The position numbers were made by a program, and so were the translations under genes. Source: JAEXZL01 sp049943125 (GTDB lineage: Bacteria > Bacillota > Clostridia > Clostridiales > Clostridiaceae). From it: DNA of 64,000 nt. The notes under the pieces are model-generated. The model was not told the origin of the DNA. It saw only the letters and a list, made by a program, of their open reading frames with translations, and searched no databases. The stretch covers positions 1,426,001 through 1,490,000 of the forward strand of contig NZ_CP188040.1 of the NCBI RefSeq assembly GCF_049943125.1, read 5' to 3'. Below, piece after piece: positions 41,184-50,000 of the stretch. Numbering within the stretch: the first letter of the stretch is position 1; the number at the start of each line of letters is the position of its first letter.

Positions 41184-42635
41184 TTATATATTTACCTTCT
41201 TCCAGAAGCTAGGCAGCAATAGCAGCAGCATAGGATAAATTTCTAATCTTCCCACCAGCATTAAGAAGGAAAATAAAAGCTTACTAAAATCTGTGAAGGA
41301 GGAGAAGTTCCCCATGGGTCCTACTATATTAAGGCCTGGACCAACATTTCCAAGAGTCGTTGCTACGGCAGAAAAATTTGTGACCATGTCCTTTCCTTCA
41401 ATAGAAATCAGTAATAAACCAATAACAAATATAATTATGTATACAGAGAAAAATACTGTTATACCGGTTACTACTTTATCCTCTACCACCTTTCCAGACA
41501 CTCTAACAGGATATACAGCTCTAGGATGCAGTACCTTTTGAACCTCTCTCTTGGCCGCCTTAAATAAAAGTAAAATTCTTATACTCTTAATGCTACCAGC
41601 AGTAGAGCCTGCACAACCTCCTACAAACATCAGGAGCAGCAGTATAGTCCTACTAAAGTCTGGCCAGAGGTTAAAATCCGTGGTGGCATAGCCTGTAGTG
41701 GTGATGATTGAGGATACCTGAAAGGAAGAATGCCTTAAAGCTTCAAAAAAGCTAGAATAGATACTTCCTGTAAGATTTATTGCTATGAAAATTATAGATC
41801 CTATAACTACTCCACTATAAAATCTGAACTCCCCATCCTTAAATATGGCCTTAATATTACCTTTAAAGGCATAATAATAAAGGGCAAAATTAGCACCAGA
41901 AATAAACATAAATATAGTTATTATTATTTCTATGTAAATATTATTATAGGCTCCAACACTGGAATTCATATTAGAAAAACCACCAGTACCTAGGGTTCCA
42001 AAGGTATGCACCAAAGCATCATACAAGGGCATTCCAGCTATTAACAAAAGCACTATCTCAAGAATACTTATTATGAGATATATGCTATACAGCACCTTTG
42101 CAGTGGTTTTAAGCCTCGGCACTATCTTTCCAGGATTAGGTCCTGGACTTTCAGCCTTCATAATCTGTATTGCACCTGTTCCTAAGGAGGGCAATATTGC
42201 TAGAGTGAGCACAAGAACTCCCATTCCCCCTATCCAGTGAGTGAAGCTTCTCCAAAAAAGTATTCCTCTTGGCAGGCTTTCCACCTCTGTCAGGATAGTA
42301 GCACCGGTGGTGGTAAAGCCTGAACTAGCTTCAAATAGACTGTCCACAAAAGAAGGTATAGCTCCACTTAAGTAGAAGGGTAGTGCGCCTATAATGGAAA
42401 TTAATATCCATCCTAAGGCAACTATTGCAAAACCATCCCTAGTAAATATATGCTTGCTTTTAGGCTTAACACTGAAGGCTAAAAGTCCTAAGACTAAAGC
42501 AATAAACATGGTTATAAGAAAAGCCTTTATATCGTTTCCCTTATAATATATTGCTACAAATAAGGATGGAATAAGAGCCAGGAACTCACATATTAATAAT
42601 GCTCCCAAGCTTTTTAATACCATTAACAAGTTCAT
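41184..42635 (-). CDS. trkH: TrkH family potassium uptake channel
   Basis: The protein has 483 residues and about ten hydrophobic segments arranged as four repeats, with pore-loop motifs such as SSGFTTTGATIL, FGTLGTGGFSNM, TTTGYATTDF and ATTLGNVGPGL. This is the TrkH/KtrB channel for K+ uptake, which works with TrkA. I chose the ATG at 42635 because GGTGGAGG is eight bases upstream; the frame extends to 42653. Its start lies inside the end of trkA (50-base overlap), so the two are coupled. Confidence 0.93.
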   Translation of the reverse strand: MNLLMVLKSLGALLICEFLALIPSLFVAIYYKGNDIKAFLITMFIALVLGLLAFSVKPKSKHIFTRDGFAIVALGWILISIIGALPFYLSGAIPSFVDSLFEASSGFTTTGATILTEVESLPRGILFWRSFTHWIGGMGVLVLTLAILPSLGTGAIQIMKAESPGPNPGKIVPRLKTTAKVLYSIYLIISILEIVLLLIAGMPLYDALVHTFGTLGTGGFSNMNSSVGAYNNIYIEIIITIFMFISGANFALYYYAFKGNIKAIFKDGEFRFYSGVVIGSIIFIAINLTGSIYSSFFEALRHSSFQVSSIITTTGYATTDFNLWPDFSRTILLLLMFVGGCAGSTAGSIKSIRILLLFKAAKREVQKVLHPRAVYPVRVSGKVVEDKVVTGITVFFSVYIIIFVIGLLLISIEGKDMVTNFSAVATTLGNVGPGLNIVGPMGNFSSFTDFSKLLFSFLMLVGRLEIYPMLLLLLPSFWKKVNI

Positions 42636-43989
42636 TTTGTATTCCTCCACCATTATTTATAAACAAGTCCTCTAATGAGGATATTGATTTATTCATTGAT
42701 ATAACAACAATTGTATCTCCCTTTTTAAGATAATCATCACCGTGAGGAACTATTATCTCATTACGCCTTACAATAGTAGCAATTATTACATTGGGATGCA
42801 TATTTAAAGCTCTTAATGGCTTTGAGGCTAAGGTATCTGTCTTCACTGTAAGCTCAGCAATTTCAGCATGTCCATCAATAATTCTCATAAACTTATCCAA
42901 CTTGCTACCTTTAATATATTTTAGAATTTCATTTACTATTATAGTTTTAGGGACAATTACAGTGTCTAAGCCTAAATCCTTAACAATATTAATATAGTTG
43001 GATCTGCTAATCTTAGTGATTACCTTCTTAACACCCTTTTTCTTAGCCAGAAGTGCTGACATAAGATTTTCCTCATCCATACCTGTTACAGAAATAAAGG
43101 CATCCATCTCCCTGAGTCCCTCTGATTCTAATACTTCATCATCGGTGCCATCACCATAAATAACTAAGGCCTCTGGAAGCTGCTCTGAAAGCTCTTCAGC
43201 TATTTCCTTATTGTTTTCTATAAGCTTTACCTTAACTCCCATATCTGAAAGAAGCTTTGTTAGATAATAGCCTATTCTTCCTCCTCCAGTTATCATTACC
43301 TTTTTTACCTTTAAGGGCTGTTTATTATAAAATTTGCAAAACTTAAATACCTTAGAATATTTTCCTATAATATAAATCTCATCATCTTCCTCGAGGATAA
43401 AATCTCCATTAGGTACAAATACCTTATCACCTCTTACTACAGCACCTATAAGCACTGAAGAATTAGTTTCCCTGTCAATTTTCTTTATGGTCTTACCTGC
43501 TATATTCATATCAGAAGTAACCTTTAGGTCAACCATCCTTACTAGACCTTTGGCAAAATGCTCCACGTTCACTGCAGAGGAAAAGCTTATAGAGCTAGCT
43601 ATTTCATCTGCTGCAGCCTGCTCTGGATTAATAACCAGGCTAAGTCCCATTTGTTCCTTTAACAAGGTAAGCTCCTTAGCATATTCCGGATCTCTTATTC
43701 TAGCTACGGTGCTTTTAGCCCCTAAAGTTCTTCCTGTAAGGCAGCAAACCATATTAACTTCATCGCTTTCAGAAACAGCAATAAGAATATCTGCCTCCTC
43801 TATTCCAGCCTCATGGAGCACCGTTGTGCTCACACCATTTCCCCTAATACACATAACATCTAAATTATTGTCTACCTTTTCAAGAACATCAGCTCTCTTA
43901 TCAATAACTGTGACATCATGGTTTTCCTTGCTTAAGCTCTCCGCTAAGGTATAACCAACCTTACCAGCGCCTATAATAATGATTTTCAT
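42586..43989 (-). CDS. trkA: Trk system potassium transport regulator TrkA
   Basis: This 467-residue protein has two RCK_N/RCK_C pairs. MKIIIIGAGKVGYTLAESL begins the first Rossmann domain and VMITGGGRIGYYLTKLLSDM the second; TrkA_C halves follow each. TrkA gates the TrkH channel according to nucleotides. The ATG at 43989 follows GGAGGATGAA. The gene is the first of the trkA-trkH operon. Confidence 0.94.
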   Translation of the reverse strand: MKIIIIGAGKVGYTLAESLSKENHDVTVIDKRADVLEKVDNNLDVMCIRGNGVSTTVLHEAGIEEADILIAVSESDEVNMVCCLTGRTLGAKSTVARIRDPEYAKELTLLKEQMGLSLVINPEQAAADEIASSISFSSAVNVEHFAKGLVRMVDLKVTSDMNIAGKTIKKIDRETNSSVLIGAVVRGDKVFVPNGDFILEEDDEIYIIGKYSKVFKFCKFYNKQPLKVKKVMITGGGRIGYYLTKLLSDMGVKVKLIENNKEIAEELSEQLPEALVIYGDGTDDEVLESEGLREMDAFISVTGMDEENLMSALLAKKKGVKKVITKISRSNYINIVKDLGLDTVIVPKTIIVNEILKYIKGSKLDKFMRIIDGHAEIAELTVKTDTLASKPLRALNMHPNVIIATIVRRNEIIVPHGDDYLKKGDTIVVISMNKSISSLEDLFINNGGGIQNELVNGIKKLGSIINM

Positions 43990-44394
43990 TTCATCCTCCA
44001 ATTAAATAACATATGTAGCCCCTATGAGCTCTATTATAAAAAGAAAACATCCTTCTTTATAACTACTATAGCAAAAATCCTCGAATACATACATACAATT
44101 TCAAAAATTCTTAAAGAACATTTTATAGCATTTTGTGTAAAATAATAATCATTTATATATAAAAACAACATATTGTAGGTTACTAACATTGTCCACAATA
44201 TATTGTGGATAACTATTAGACTTTATCCTTTTGTATATATAGACTTATTATACTGCTTGTTATATAAGGCCCTTAAAATAATCATAATTACACTATAAGT
44301 TAAATTTAATTTTATAGCAAAAAAAAACAATTAACTTTTTGTTGTCTTTTGTAATATTAAAAATGGCTCAACCACTAAGGTTAAGCCTGGTAAA
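43990..44394. other. AT-rich region upstream of trkA with a long palindrome
   Basis: TCCACAATATATTGTGGA at 44192-44209 is an 18-bp perfect palindrome. Its right half continues as TGTGGATAA, the complement of the classic DnaA box TTATCCACA. No gene is seen, and no other DnaA boxes cluster here, so a role as origin is unlikely. Confidence 0.5.
44365..44387 (-). terminator. Terminator of tRNA-Arg(ACG)
   Basis: GGCTCAACC (44365-44373) and GGTTAAGCC (44379-44387) pair with one wobble, followed on the minus strand by ATTTTTAAT. Confidence 0.75.
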
Positions 44395-44469
44395 TGGTAG
44401 GGTGTATAGGAATCGAACCCATAATGTGCGGTCCGTAGCCGCATGTTATATCCATTTAACTAACACCCC
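44395..44469 (-). tRNA. tRNA-Arg(ACG), CCA encoded
   Basis: On the minus strand the acceptor GGGGTGT (5' end at 44469) pairs with ACACCCT. The anticodon stem TGCGG/CCGCA closes CTACGGA, giving anticodon ACG, the substrate for TadA. The T-loop GTTCGATTC is present, and CCA is encoded at 44397-44395. Confidence 0.95.
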
Positions 44470-44882
44470 ATATTTAGTTATTAATTGTATATCTACAACT
44501 AATTATTTTATTGTGCAAATGCAATTCTAATAACATAGTTTATATTAGCATAATCCTTTTACAAAATCAATTTTTTTATCAAAGATTTTATATTGTAGCT
44601 TTGGTCCTTTAAAGGCTATATTTGTCATTAATAAAGCACTATAAAATTTCCTTGAGATAATATATATAAAATTATTAATTAAAAATATTGTTATACACTC
44701 TTAATTTTGTAAAATATAATAATTTAGGTTATAATTAAATGTATTGTAAAGAATATTTAGAATATAATTCCTGGATATTTTATCCAATTATCTATAGACT
44801 ATGGTATAATTAATTATAATTTAGTATCATAATATAATAAATTGAAATTATACTTTTATTTCATATTATAAGGAGAGTGCTT
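44470..44882. other. AT-rich region with degV promoter
   Basis: TGGTATAAT (44802-44810) is an extended -10 box about 70 bases before the degV start. No clear -35 is visible. AAGGAGAG before 44883 is the ribosome site. I see nothing else. Confidence 0.5.
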
Positions 44883-45758
44883 ATGAAGAATCTTACTATA
44901 CTAGTAGACTCCAGTTGTGACTTGCCTTTACAGTTTATAAAGGATAATAATGTGCCTTACTTAGGCATTGCCGTAAACTTTAAGGGAAGTGAGTATTTTG
45001 AGGACTTCGGTCAAACCTTGAGCTATAAAGAATTTTATGATGAGGTAAGAAAAGGTGAGATGCCCTCCACCTCTCAAATAAACTCCTATCGCTTTGAAGA
45101 GATGTTTAGAAAACTCCATAAGGAAGGAAAGTCTATTATATATTTAGCTTTTTCCTCCGCCTTAAGTGGAACCTATAACAGTGCATTAATTGCAAAGGAA
45201 GAGGTTATGAATGAGTTCCCTGATGCAGATATCACAATTATAGATACCAAAGCTGCTTCTATGGGCGTAGGACTTATAGTTTATCACGCCTATGAGCTAC
45301 TTAACAAAGGTGCTTCCAAGGAAGAAATTATAAGATGGGTAGAGGATAATATTCCTCATACTATTCACTTCTTTACAGTGGATGACTTAAATCATTTAAA
45401 AAGAGGAGGAAGAGTATCTGCTACCAGTGCAGCCCTAGGAACTCTACTAGCTATAAAGCCAGTACTCCACGTGAATGATTCAGGACAACTTATTAATATC
45501 GCCAAGGCAAAGGGCAGGAAGAAAGCAATAAAAGAGTTATTTGAAAACTTCGAGAAGCATGTGGTAAATCCTGAAGGACAGGTGGTTTTTATAAGCCATG
45601 GAGATTGTCTTGAAGAGACAGAAACCTTAGCTAATATGATTAAGGAAAAATATAAGGTTAAAGATGTAATCCTCAATCATATAGGGCCTGCTGTAGGAAG
45701 CCACTCCGGTCCAGGTGCCATAGCACTTTTCTTCTTGGGAGACAACAGACAGCCTTAA
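44883..45758 (+). CDS. DegV family fatty-acid-binding protein
   Basis: This 291-residue protein is a full-length DegV protein: ILVDSSCDLPLQFIKD at the start, STSQINSYRFEEMF, LAFSSALSGTYNSA, and GPAVGSHSGPGAIALFFLG at the end. DegV (FakB) proteins bind fatty acids so that the FakA kinase can phosphorylate them. AAGGAGAG precedes the ATG at 44883. No fakA gene is nearby. Confidence 0.92.
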   Translation: MKNLTILVDSSCDLPLQFIKDNNVPYLGIAVNFKGSEYFEDFGQTLSYKEFYDEVRKGEMPSTSQINSYRFEEMFRKLHKEGKSIIYLAFSSALSGTYNSALIAKEEVMNEFPDADITIIDTKAASMGVGLIVYHAYELLNKGASKEEIIRWVEDNIPHTIHFFTVDDLNHLKRGGRVSATSAALGTLLAIKPVLHVNDSGQLINIAKAKGRKKAIKELFENFEKHVVNPEGQVVFISHGDCLEETETLANMIKEKYKVKDVILNHIGPAVGSHSGPGAIALFFLGDNRQP

Positions 45759-45780
45759 GTAAAAAATTTAGTATTATTTT

Positions 45781-45811
45781 AGCAGCAGAGTTTATAAAAC
45801 TTCTGCTGCTT
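45781..45811 (+). terminator. Hairpin terminator after degV
   Basis: AGCAGCAG (45781-45788), part of a longer imperfect stem, pairs with CTGCTGCT (45803-45810) and is followed by TTCTATTT. Confidence 0.75.
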
Positions 45812-45876
45812 TCTATTTATCTTAAAACTCCTACTGCTATAATATAAATAGAAAACTATCATGAAAAAGGAGATAG

Positions 45877-46353
45877 ATGAATTTGAAGCATATAAAGACT
45901 AATGCTATGAGAGTTCTCGATACTGCTAAAATTGAATATAAGACCCATTCCTATGACACCTCTGATGGTCATATCGATGGAGTAAGTGTGGCAGAAAAGC
46001 TAAAGGAACCCTTAGAGCAGGTATTTAAAACTCTCGTTACTAAAGGCCATACAGGTGCCTATTATGTATTTGTTATCCCCGTGGCCAAGGAGCTTAACCT
46101 CAAGGCTGCAGCAAAGTCTGTGGGAGAAAAATCTGTGGAAATGATTAATGTAAAGGACATAAACAAGGTTACAGGCTACATACGAGGAGGCTGCTCTCCT
46201 ATAGGAATGAAAAAGCATTATCTTACAGTAATAGATAAATCCTGTGAAGCCTTAGAAACAATGATAGTAAGCGGCGGAAAAATAGGCTATCAGATTGAGA
46301 TGAGGCCAAAGGATCTCATAAGCCTAATAGAAGCTAAGGTGAGTAATTTATGA
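45877..46353 (+). CDS. ybaK: YbaK/EbsC-type aminoacyl-tRNA deacylase
   Basis: This 158-residue protein is of the YbaK type that removes wrong Cys from tRNA-Pro: THSYDTSDGHIDGVSVA, QVFKTLVTKG, ELNLKAAAKSVGEKSVEMI and GYIRGGCSPIGMKKHY are typical. AAGGAGATAG precedes the ATG. Its stop overlaps the start of the next gene by four bases (ATGA), so they are coupled. Confidence 0.92.
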   Translation: MNLKHIKTNAMRVLDTAKIEYKTHSYDTSDGHIDGVSVAEKLKEPLEQVFKTLVTKGHTGAYYVFVIPVAKELNLKAAAKSVGEKSVEMINVKDINKVTGYIRGGCSPIGMKKHYLTVIDKSCEALETMIVSGGKIGYQIEMRPKDLISLIEAKVSNL

Positions 46354-46826
46354 AGAATAATGTTAAGAAAGTCCCCGCAGAGCTTTTCTTTCAGCTGGTA
46401 GATGACAGCTTAAAGGAAAATAAAAATGCTATATTCACTGTTACTGGAAACAGCATGTGGCCATTTATTGGCCATGGCAGGGATCAGGTAGAGATAGTAC
46501 CAATAAAGTTAAGTGAGCTAAAAAAAGGAGATATAGTACTTTTTAAAACTCCTGGTGGGGCTTATATACTTCACAGAATCATGAAGCTAACGAAAGAAGG
46601 AATGATAACCTCTGGAGATGGCAACACCTATATAGATGGTGAGTTTTCTAGGAGCTCAGTCCTTGCAAGGGTTAGTAAAATAATTAGAAAAGGGAAAGTC
46701 CTTCGCTGTGACAGCCTAATATGGAGAATTATATTTACCCTATGGAGAGTCTCCTTTCCTATACGTCCCTTCTTACTTAAAACAATTCTTATTTTTTGCA
46801 GAATAAGAAAAAAGATAAAGGATTAA
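46350..46826 (+). CDS. S24/S26-type peptidase-like protein
   Basis: This 158-residue protein has the catalytic-Ser motif VTGNSMWPFI and KKGDIVLFKTPGGAYILHRIM, seen in S24/S26 peptidases of the SipW kind, where His and not Lys may act as base. Unlike normal signal peptidases it has no N-terminal membrane anchor, but a C-terminal hydrophobic basic stretch (IIFTLWRVSFPIRPFLL). It is translationally coupled to ybaK. Its substrate is unknown. Confidence 0.75.
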   Translation: MKNNVKKVPAELFFQLVDDSLKENKNAIFTVTGNSMWPFIGHGRDQVEIVPIKLSELKKGDIVLFKTPGGAYILHRIMKLTKEGMITSGDGNTYIDGEFSRSSVLARVSKIIRKGKVLRCDSLIWRIIFTLWRVSFPIRPFLLKTILIFCRIRKKIKD

Positions 46827-46852
46827 ACAGAAGCTTTTTCTGTTTAATCCTT
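46818..46852. terminator. Bidirectional terminator between peptidase and sbcC
   Basis: AAGGATTAAACAGAA (46818-46832) and its complement (46838-46852) form a perfect 15-bp stem with Ts after it; it serves both converging genes. Confidence 0.85.
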
Positions 46853-46855
46853 ATT

Positions 46856-49800
46856 TTATGAAAAGGATGCATGACTTCCTTCTATACCAGTAGTTATTAT
46901 AAGCTTGGCCTCTATTCTTTCCTTAAGCTCTGGAACATGGGAAATTATGCCCACTAGACGTCCACTTTTTTGAAGCTCTATGAGAGTGGAAATAGCACTA
47001 TCTAAGGATTCTGGATCTAGCGTACCAAAGCCCTCATCCACGAACATGGTTTCAAGGCTTATACCTCCAGCATTGGCTTGAACCACATCTGCAAGACCAA
47101 GCGCCATGGATAAAGAAGCCTTAAAGCTTTCTCCTCCAGAAAGGGTCTTAACATGTCTAGCCTTTCCTGTGTAATTATCATAAACCTCTAAATCTAAGCC
47201 CTGTTGATGGCTACCTTTAGTCTTTTCTTGTATTCTATATAGGGCATATCTTCCTGAGGTCATCTTATTAAGTCTCACATTAGCAGCAGTGATAATCTCA
47301 TCAAAATATGCTGCCAGAACATACCTTTCAAAACTTATCCTCTCGGAATTAAAGCCTCTTGAAACCTTTGATAGCTCTCCTATAACAGAATACTCCTCCT
47401 CAAGACCTTCAAGGTTCACCTGTATAGCTTCTATAGCTGCAAGGTTCTTTTCATTTCCTGAAATCCTTGAATATATGAGCCTCTCCCTTTCTGTAAGGTC
47501 TGTCTTTTCTCTTCCTTTGGCAATAAGTTGCTCCTCTAGACTCTCTAAGGAAACAGGCTCTGCTCCCTGAAGAGCTTTTTCTCTTTCAACACAGAGATCT
47601 CTTATAGATTTAAGCTCTTGATTGAAATTTTTTATATCCTCTTCTAAGGCCTCAATTTCCTTATCAGATATCTTATAGCTTGAATACTCCTCCCTGTCCT
47701 GGAAGCCCTGAAGCCTTAAAGCTTCCTTCAGCTCCGTATCAGCCAGGAGAAACTCTTCTTTAGCCTTATAAAGTGCTTCTTCTCTAGTTCTTATATTTCC
47801 CTCAAGTGCTGATTTTTCACTTACTGCATCATTATAAGCCTCTTGAGCCTTTTTAAAGCTTTCCTCAAGAAGGTTAAGCTCTTCTTCCTTCTTACCTATA
47901 AGTTTCTGCAGCTCTATTAAGGAATTTACTCCTTGAGGAAGAGATCTTTCCAGATGACTAAGTAACTCCTTTTCCCTTTCATGGGTTGAATAAGCAGAAA
48001 GGTACCCTTCCTCTAGAGCCTTTTTCTCTTCTTCTAAGGCTCTGAGCTTTACCTTTAATACTTCTTCTTCCTTTATAGCCTGAGAAAGAGCCTTATCCTG
48101 CTTGCTCAGCTCAGCAAGCTCTAACTTAAGACTGGAAAGCTTACTCTTAACACCTTGAAGCTCATTATTTATATTATCTAAAAGCTCCTCCTTAGGAAGG
48201 GATATGATATCTATGGTAAGCTTTGAGCTTATATCATACTTAAGCTCATCTACGTATCTTCCCTGTTCACTCCCCTTCTCTCTAAGGCCAGCTAACTCAC
48301 TTAGAATTTCGTTAAAGTCCTTGTTGCTTTTCTCATAATTAACCTTTGCCTTTTTAAGGTCCTCCTCAGAGGGAATGTCCTTTCCCCTCTTTGCTGGAGC
48401 TGGATGATGGGTAGAGCCACAAACAGGACAGGGCCTTCCTTCCTCAAGCTCCTCTCCTAAAATACCAGCTTGTCCTTTCTTGAAGGCTAGATCTAAGGAG
48501 TCATAAAGGTCCTTGGTCCTTTTGAATACATCCTCCTTACTCTTACAAAGAGTTCTCTTTTCGGAAAATTCCTTTCGAAGAGTAAGCAGCCTTTCCTCCT
48601 CCTGATAAAGCTTTAATAGCTTCACTTCTAATTCCTTTGTCTCCTTATAAAGATTTTCCTTTATAATAAGCTCCTTAGGCACAGCTTGATGCTTCGAGAC
48701 AAAGTCTCCTAGGATAGTTAATTCCTTGCTGGTATTATCTACAAACTGCTGTTTTGTATCCCTATCCTTCTTGAGAGCCTCATAGGTCCTCTGAATGTTA
48801 TTTATATTAAGCTTCTTCTCCTCATATTCCTTTACTGAGGCTATGTCCTTCTTAAGCTCTGTTATACTTTCTCCTAAAGACTTTCTATAATCCTTAAGCT
48901 CCTCCTGCTCTCTCAGCTTCTGCTGTCTAAGGCTGAGAGCTTCTAAGGCTTTCTCCAGGCTTTGTTTATCCTTCTCTAAGGCCTTTTGACACTGATCCTT
49001 ATGGAGGCTTCTAGAGGTTAAATAATCCTCCTTACCTCTTATGGCTGAAGCCTTCTTAGACCTTTCCAGCTTATATTCCAGGGCATAATAGCTCTCTTTT
49101 TTATCCTCTAATAATCTTTTTCTTTCTCGAAGCTCAGCAAGAGCCTTTAGCTCCTTATTGAGGCTTGTACCTTTAGTTATTTCCTGAGAAATAGAGGCAA
49201 GCTCCTCCTCCTTTTTATGGATGAGCCCTGTAAGCTCCTGCCTACTTATCTTGTCCTCATCAATAAGCCTCTTAGAAAGAAGCAGGAACTCAGGTATATT
49301 TAAAACATCTCCCGAGGTAAGAGTTAAAAACTCTTCATTACCTGGGAAGGAAATACCTTTTACATATGCACCTCTCTGCTCCTTAAGAGACTTGATTTTA
49401 TTCTCCAGCTCCTTTGCTCCAGAGTCCAGCTTCTCCTGGATTTTTAAAAAGCCGTAGGTACCAAAAACCCTTCTAAAGATTTCTTCTCTGTCCTTGCTGT
49501 TGGAGCTTAAAAGCTCACGAAATTCTCCTTGAGGTATCATAACTATCTGCTTAAACTGCTCATAGCTTATCCCAAATAGCTCCTGTACCTTCTTATTTAC
49601 CTCCGTTACGCCTGTATATACCTTGCCCTCAGGAGAGATTAACTCTGCATCGGACTTCTGCTCTGTGTACCCATCTCCCTTACGCTTTTTCTTCAGCTGC
49701 TGGGGTATTCTTTTTATATAGTATTCCTTGCCTTTAAGTAAGAAGGAAAGCTCCACATAGGTAATCCTGTCCTCCTCAGCAAAGTCACTTCTAAAATTTT

Positions 49801-49990
49801 CACTTTCTCTATCTCCTCCACTAGCTTTTCCATATATAGCAAAGGAAATAGCATCAAAAATAGTGGTCTTTCCCGCTCCCGTAGGACCGGTAATCAAGAA
49901 AATTTTCTTATCCTTTAAGAGAGTAAAATCAACTATCTCCTCTCCTGCATATGGGCCAAAGGCCGACATTGTTAGCTTTAAAGGCCTCAT
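46856..49990 (-). CDS. sbcC: Exonuclease SbcC (SMC-like ATPase)
   Basis: This 1044-residue protein has the Rad50/SbcC plan. GPTGAGKTTIFDAISFA is the Walker A near the N-terminus, long coiled coils surround a zinc hook CPVCGSTHHP (about 500-530), and LSGGESFKASLSMALGLA (signature) and LETMFVDEGFGTLD (Walker B) lie at the C-terminus. With SbcD it trims hairpin and protein-blocked DNA ends. The start is ten bases after the sbcD stop, with AGGAGGGG before it. Both genes are intact. Confidence 0.95.
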   Translation of the reverse strand: MRPLKLTMSAFGPYAGEEIVDFTLLKDKKIFLITGPTGAGKTTIFDAISFAIYGKASGGDRESENFRSDFAEEDRITYVELSFLLKGKEYYIKRIPQQLKKKRKGDGYTEQKSDAELISPEGKVYTGVTEVNKKVQELFGISYEQFKQIVMIPQGEFRELLSSNSKDREEIFRRVFGTYGFLKIQEKLDSGAKELENKIKSLKEQRGAYVKGISFPGNEEFLTLTSGDVLNIPEFLLLSKRLIDEDKISRQELTGLIHKKEEELASISQEITKGTSLNKELKALAELRERKRLLEDKKESYYALEYKLERSKKASAIRGKEDYLTSRSLHKDQCQKALEKDKQSLEKALEALSLRQQKLREQEELKDYRKSLGESITELKKDIASVKEYEEKKLNINNIQRTYEALKKDRDTKQQFVDNTSKELTILGDFVSKHQAVPKELIIKENLYKETKELEVKLLKLYQEEERLLTLRKEFSEKRTLCKSKEDVFKRTKDLYDSLDLAFKKGQAGILGEELEEGRPCPVCGSTHHPAPAKRGKDIPSEEDLKKAKVNYEKSNKDFNEILSELAGLREKGSEQGRYVDELKYDISSKLTIDIISLPKEELLDNINNELQGVKSKLSSLKLELAELSKQDKALSQAIKEEEVLKVKLRALEEEKKALEEGYLSAYSTHEREKELLSHLERSLPQGVNSLIELQKLIGKKEEELNLLEESFKKAQEAYNDAVSEKSALEGNIRTREEALYKAKEEFLLADTELKEALRLQGFQDREEYSSYKISDKEIEALEEDIKNFNQELKSIRDLCVEREKALQGAEPVSLESLEEQLIAKGREKTDLTERERLIYSRISGNEKNLAAIEAIQVNLEGLEEEYSVIGELSKVSRGFNSERISFERYVLAAYFDEIITAANVRLNKMTSGRYALYRIQEKTKGSHQQGLDLEVYDNYTGKARHVKTLSGGESFKASLSMALGLADVVQANAGGISLETMFVDEGFGTLDPESLDSAISTLIELQKSGRLVGIISHVPELKERIEAKLIITTGIEGSHASFS

Positions 49991-50000
49991 AGAACCCCTC

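Noticed and set aside
44192..44217. Replication origin near the DnaA-box-like palindrome.
   Set aside because: Only one box is present, and dnaA, dnaN and similar genes are absent.
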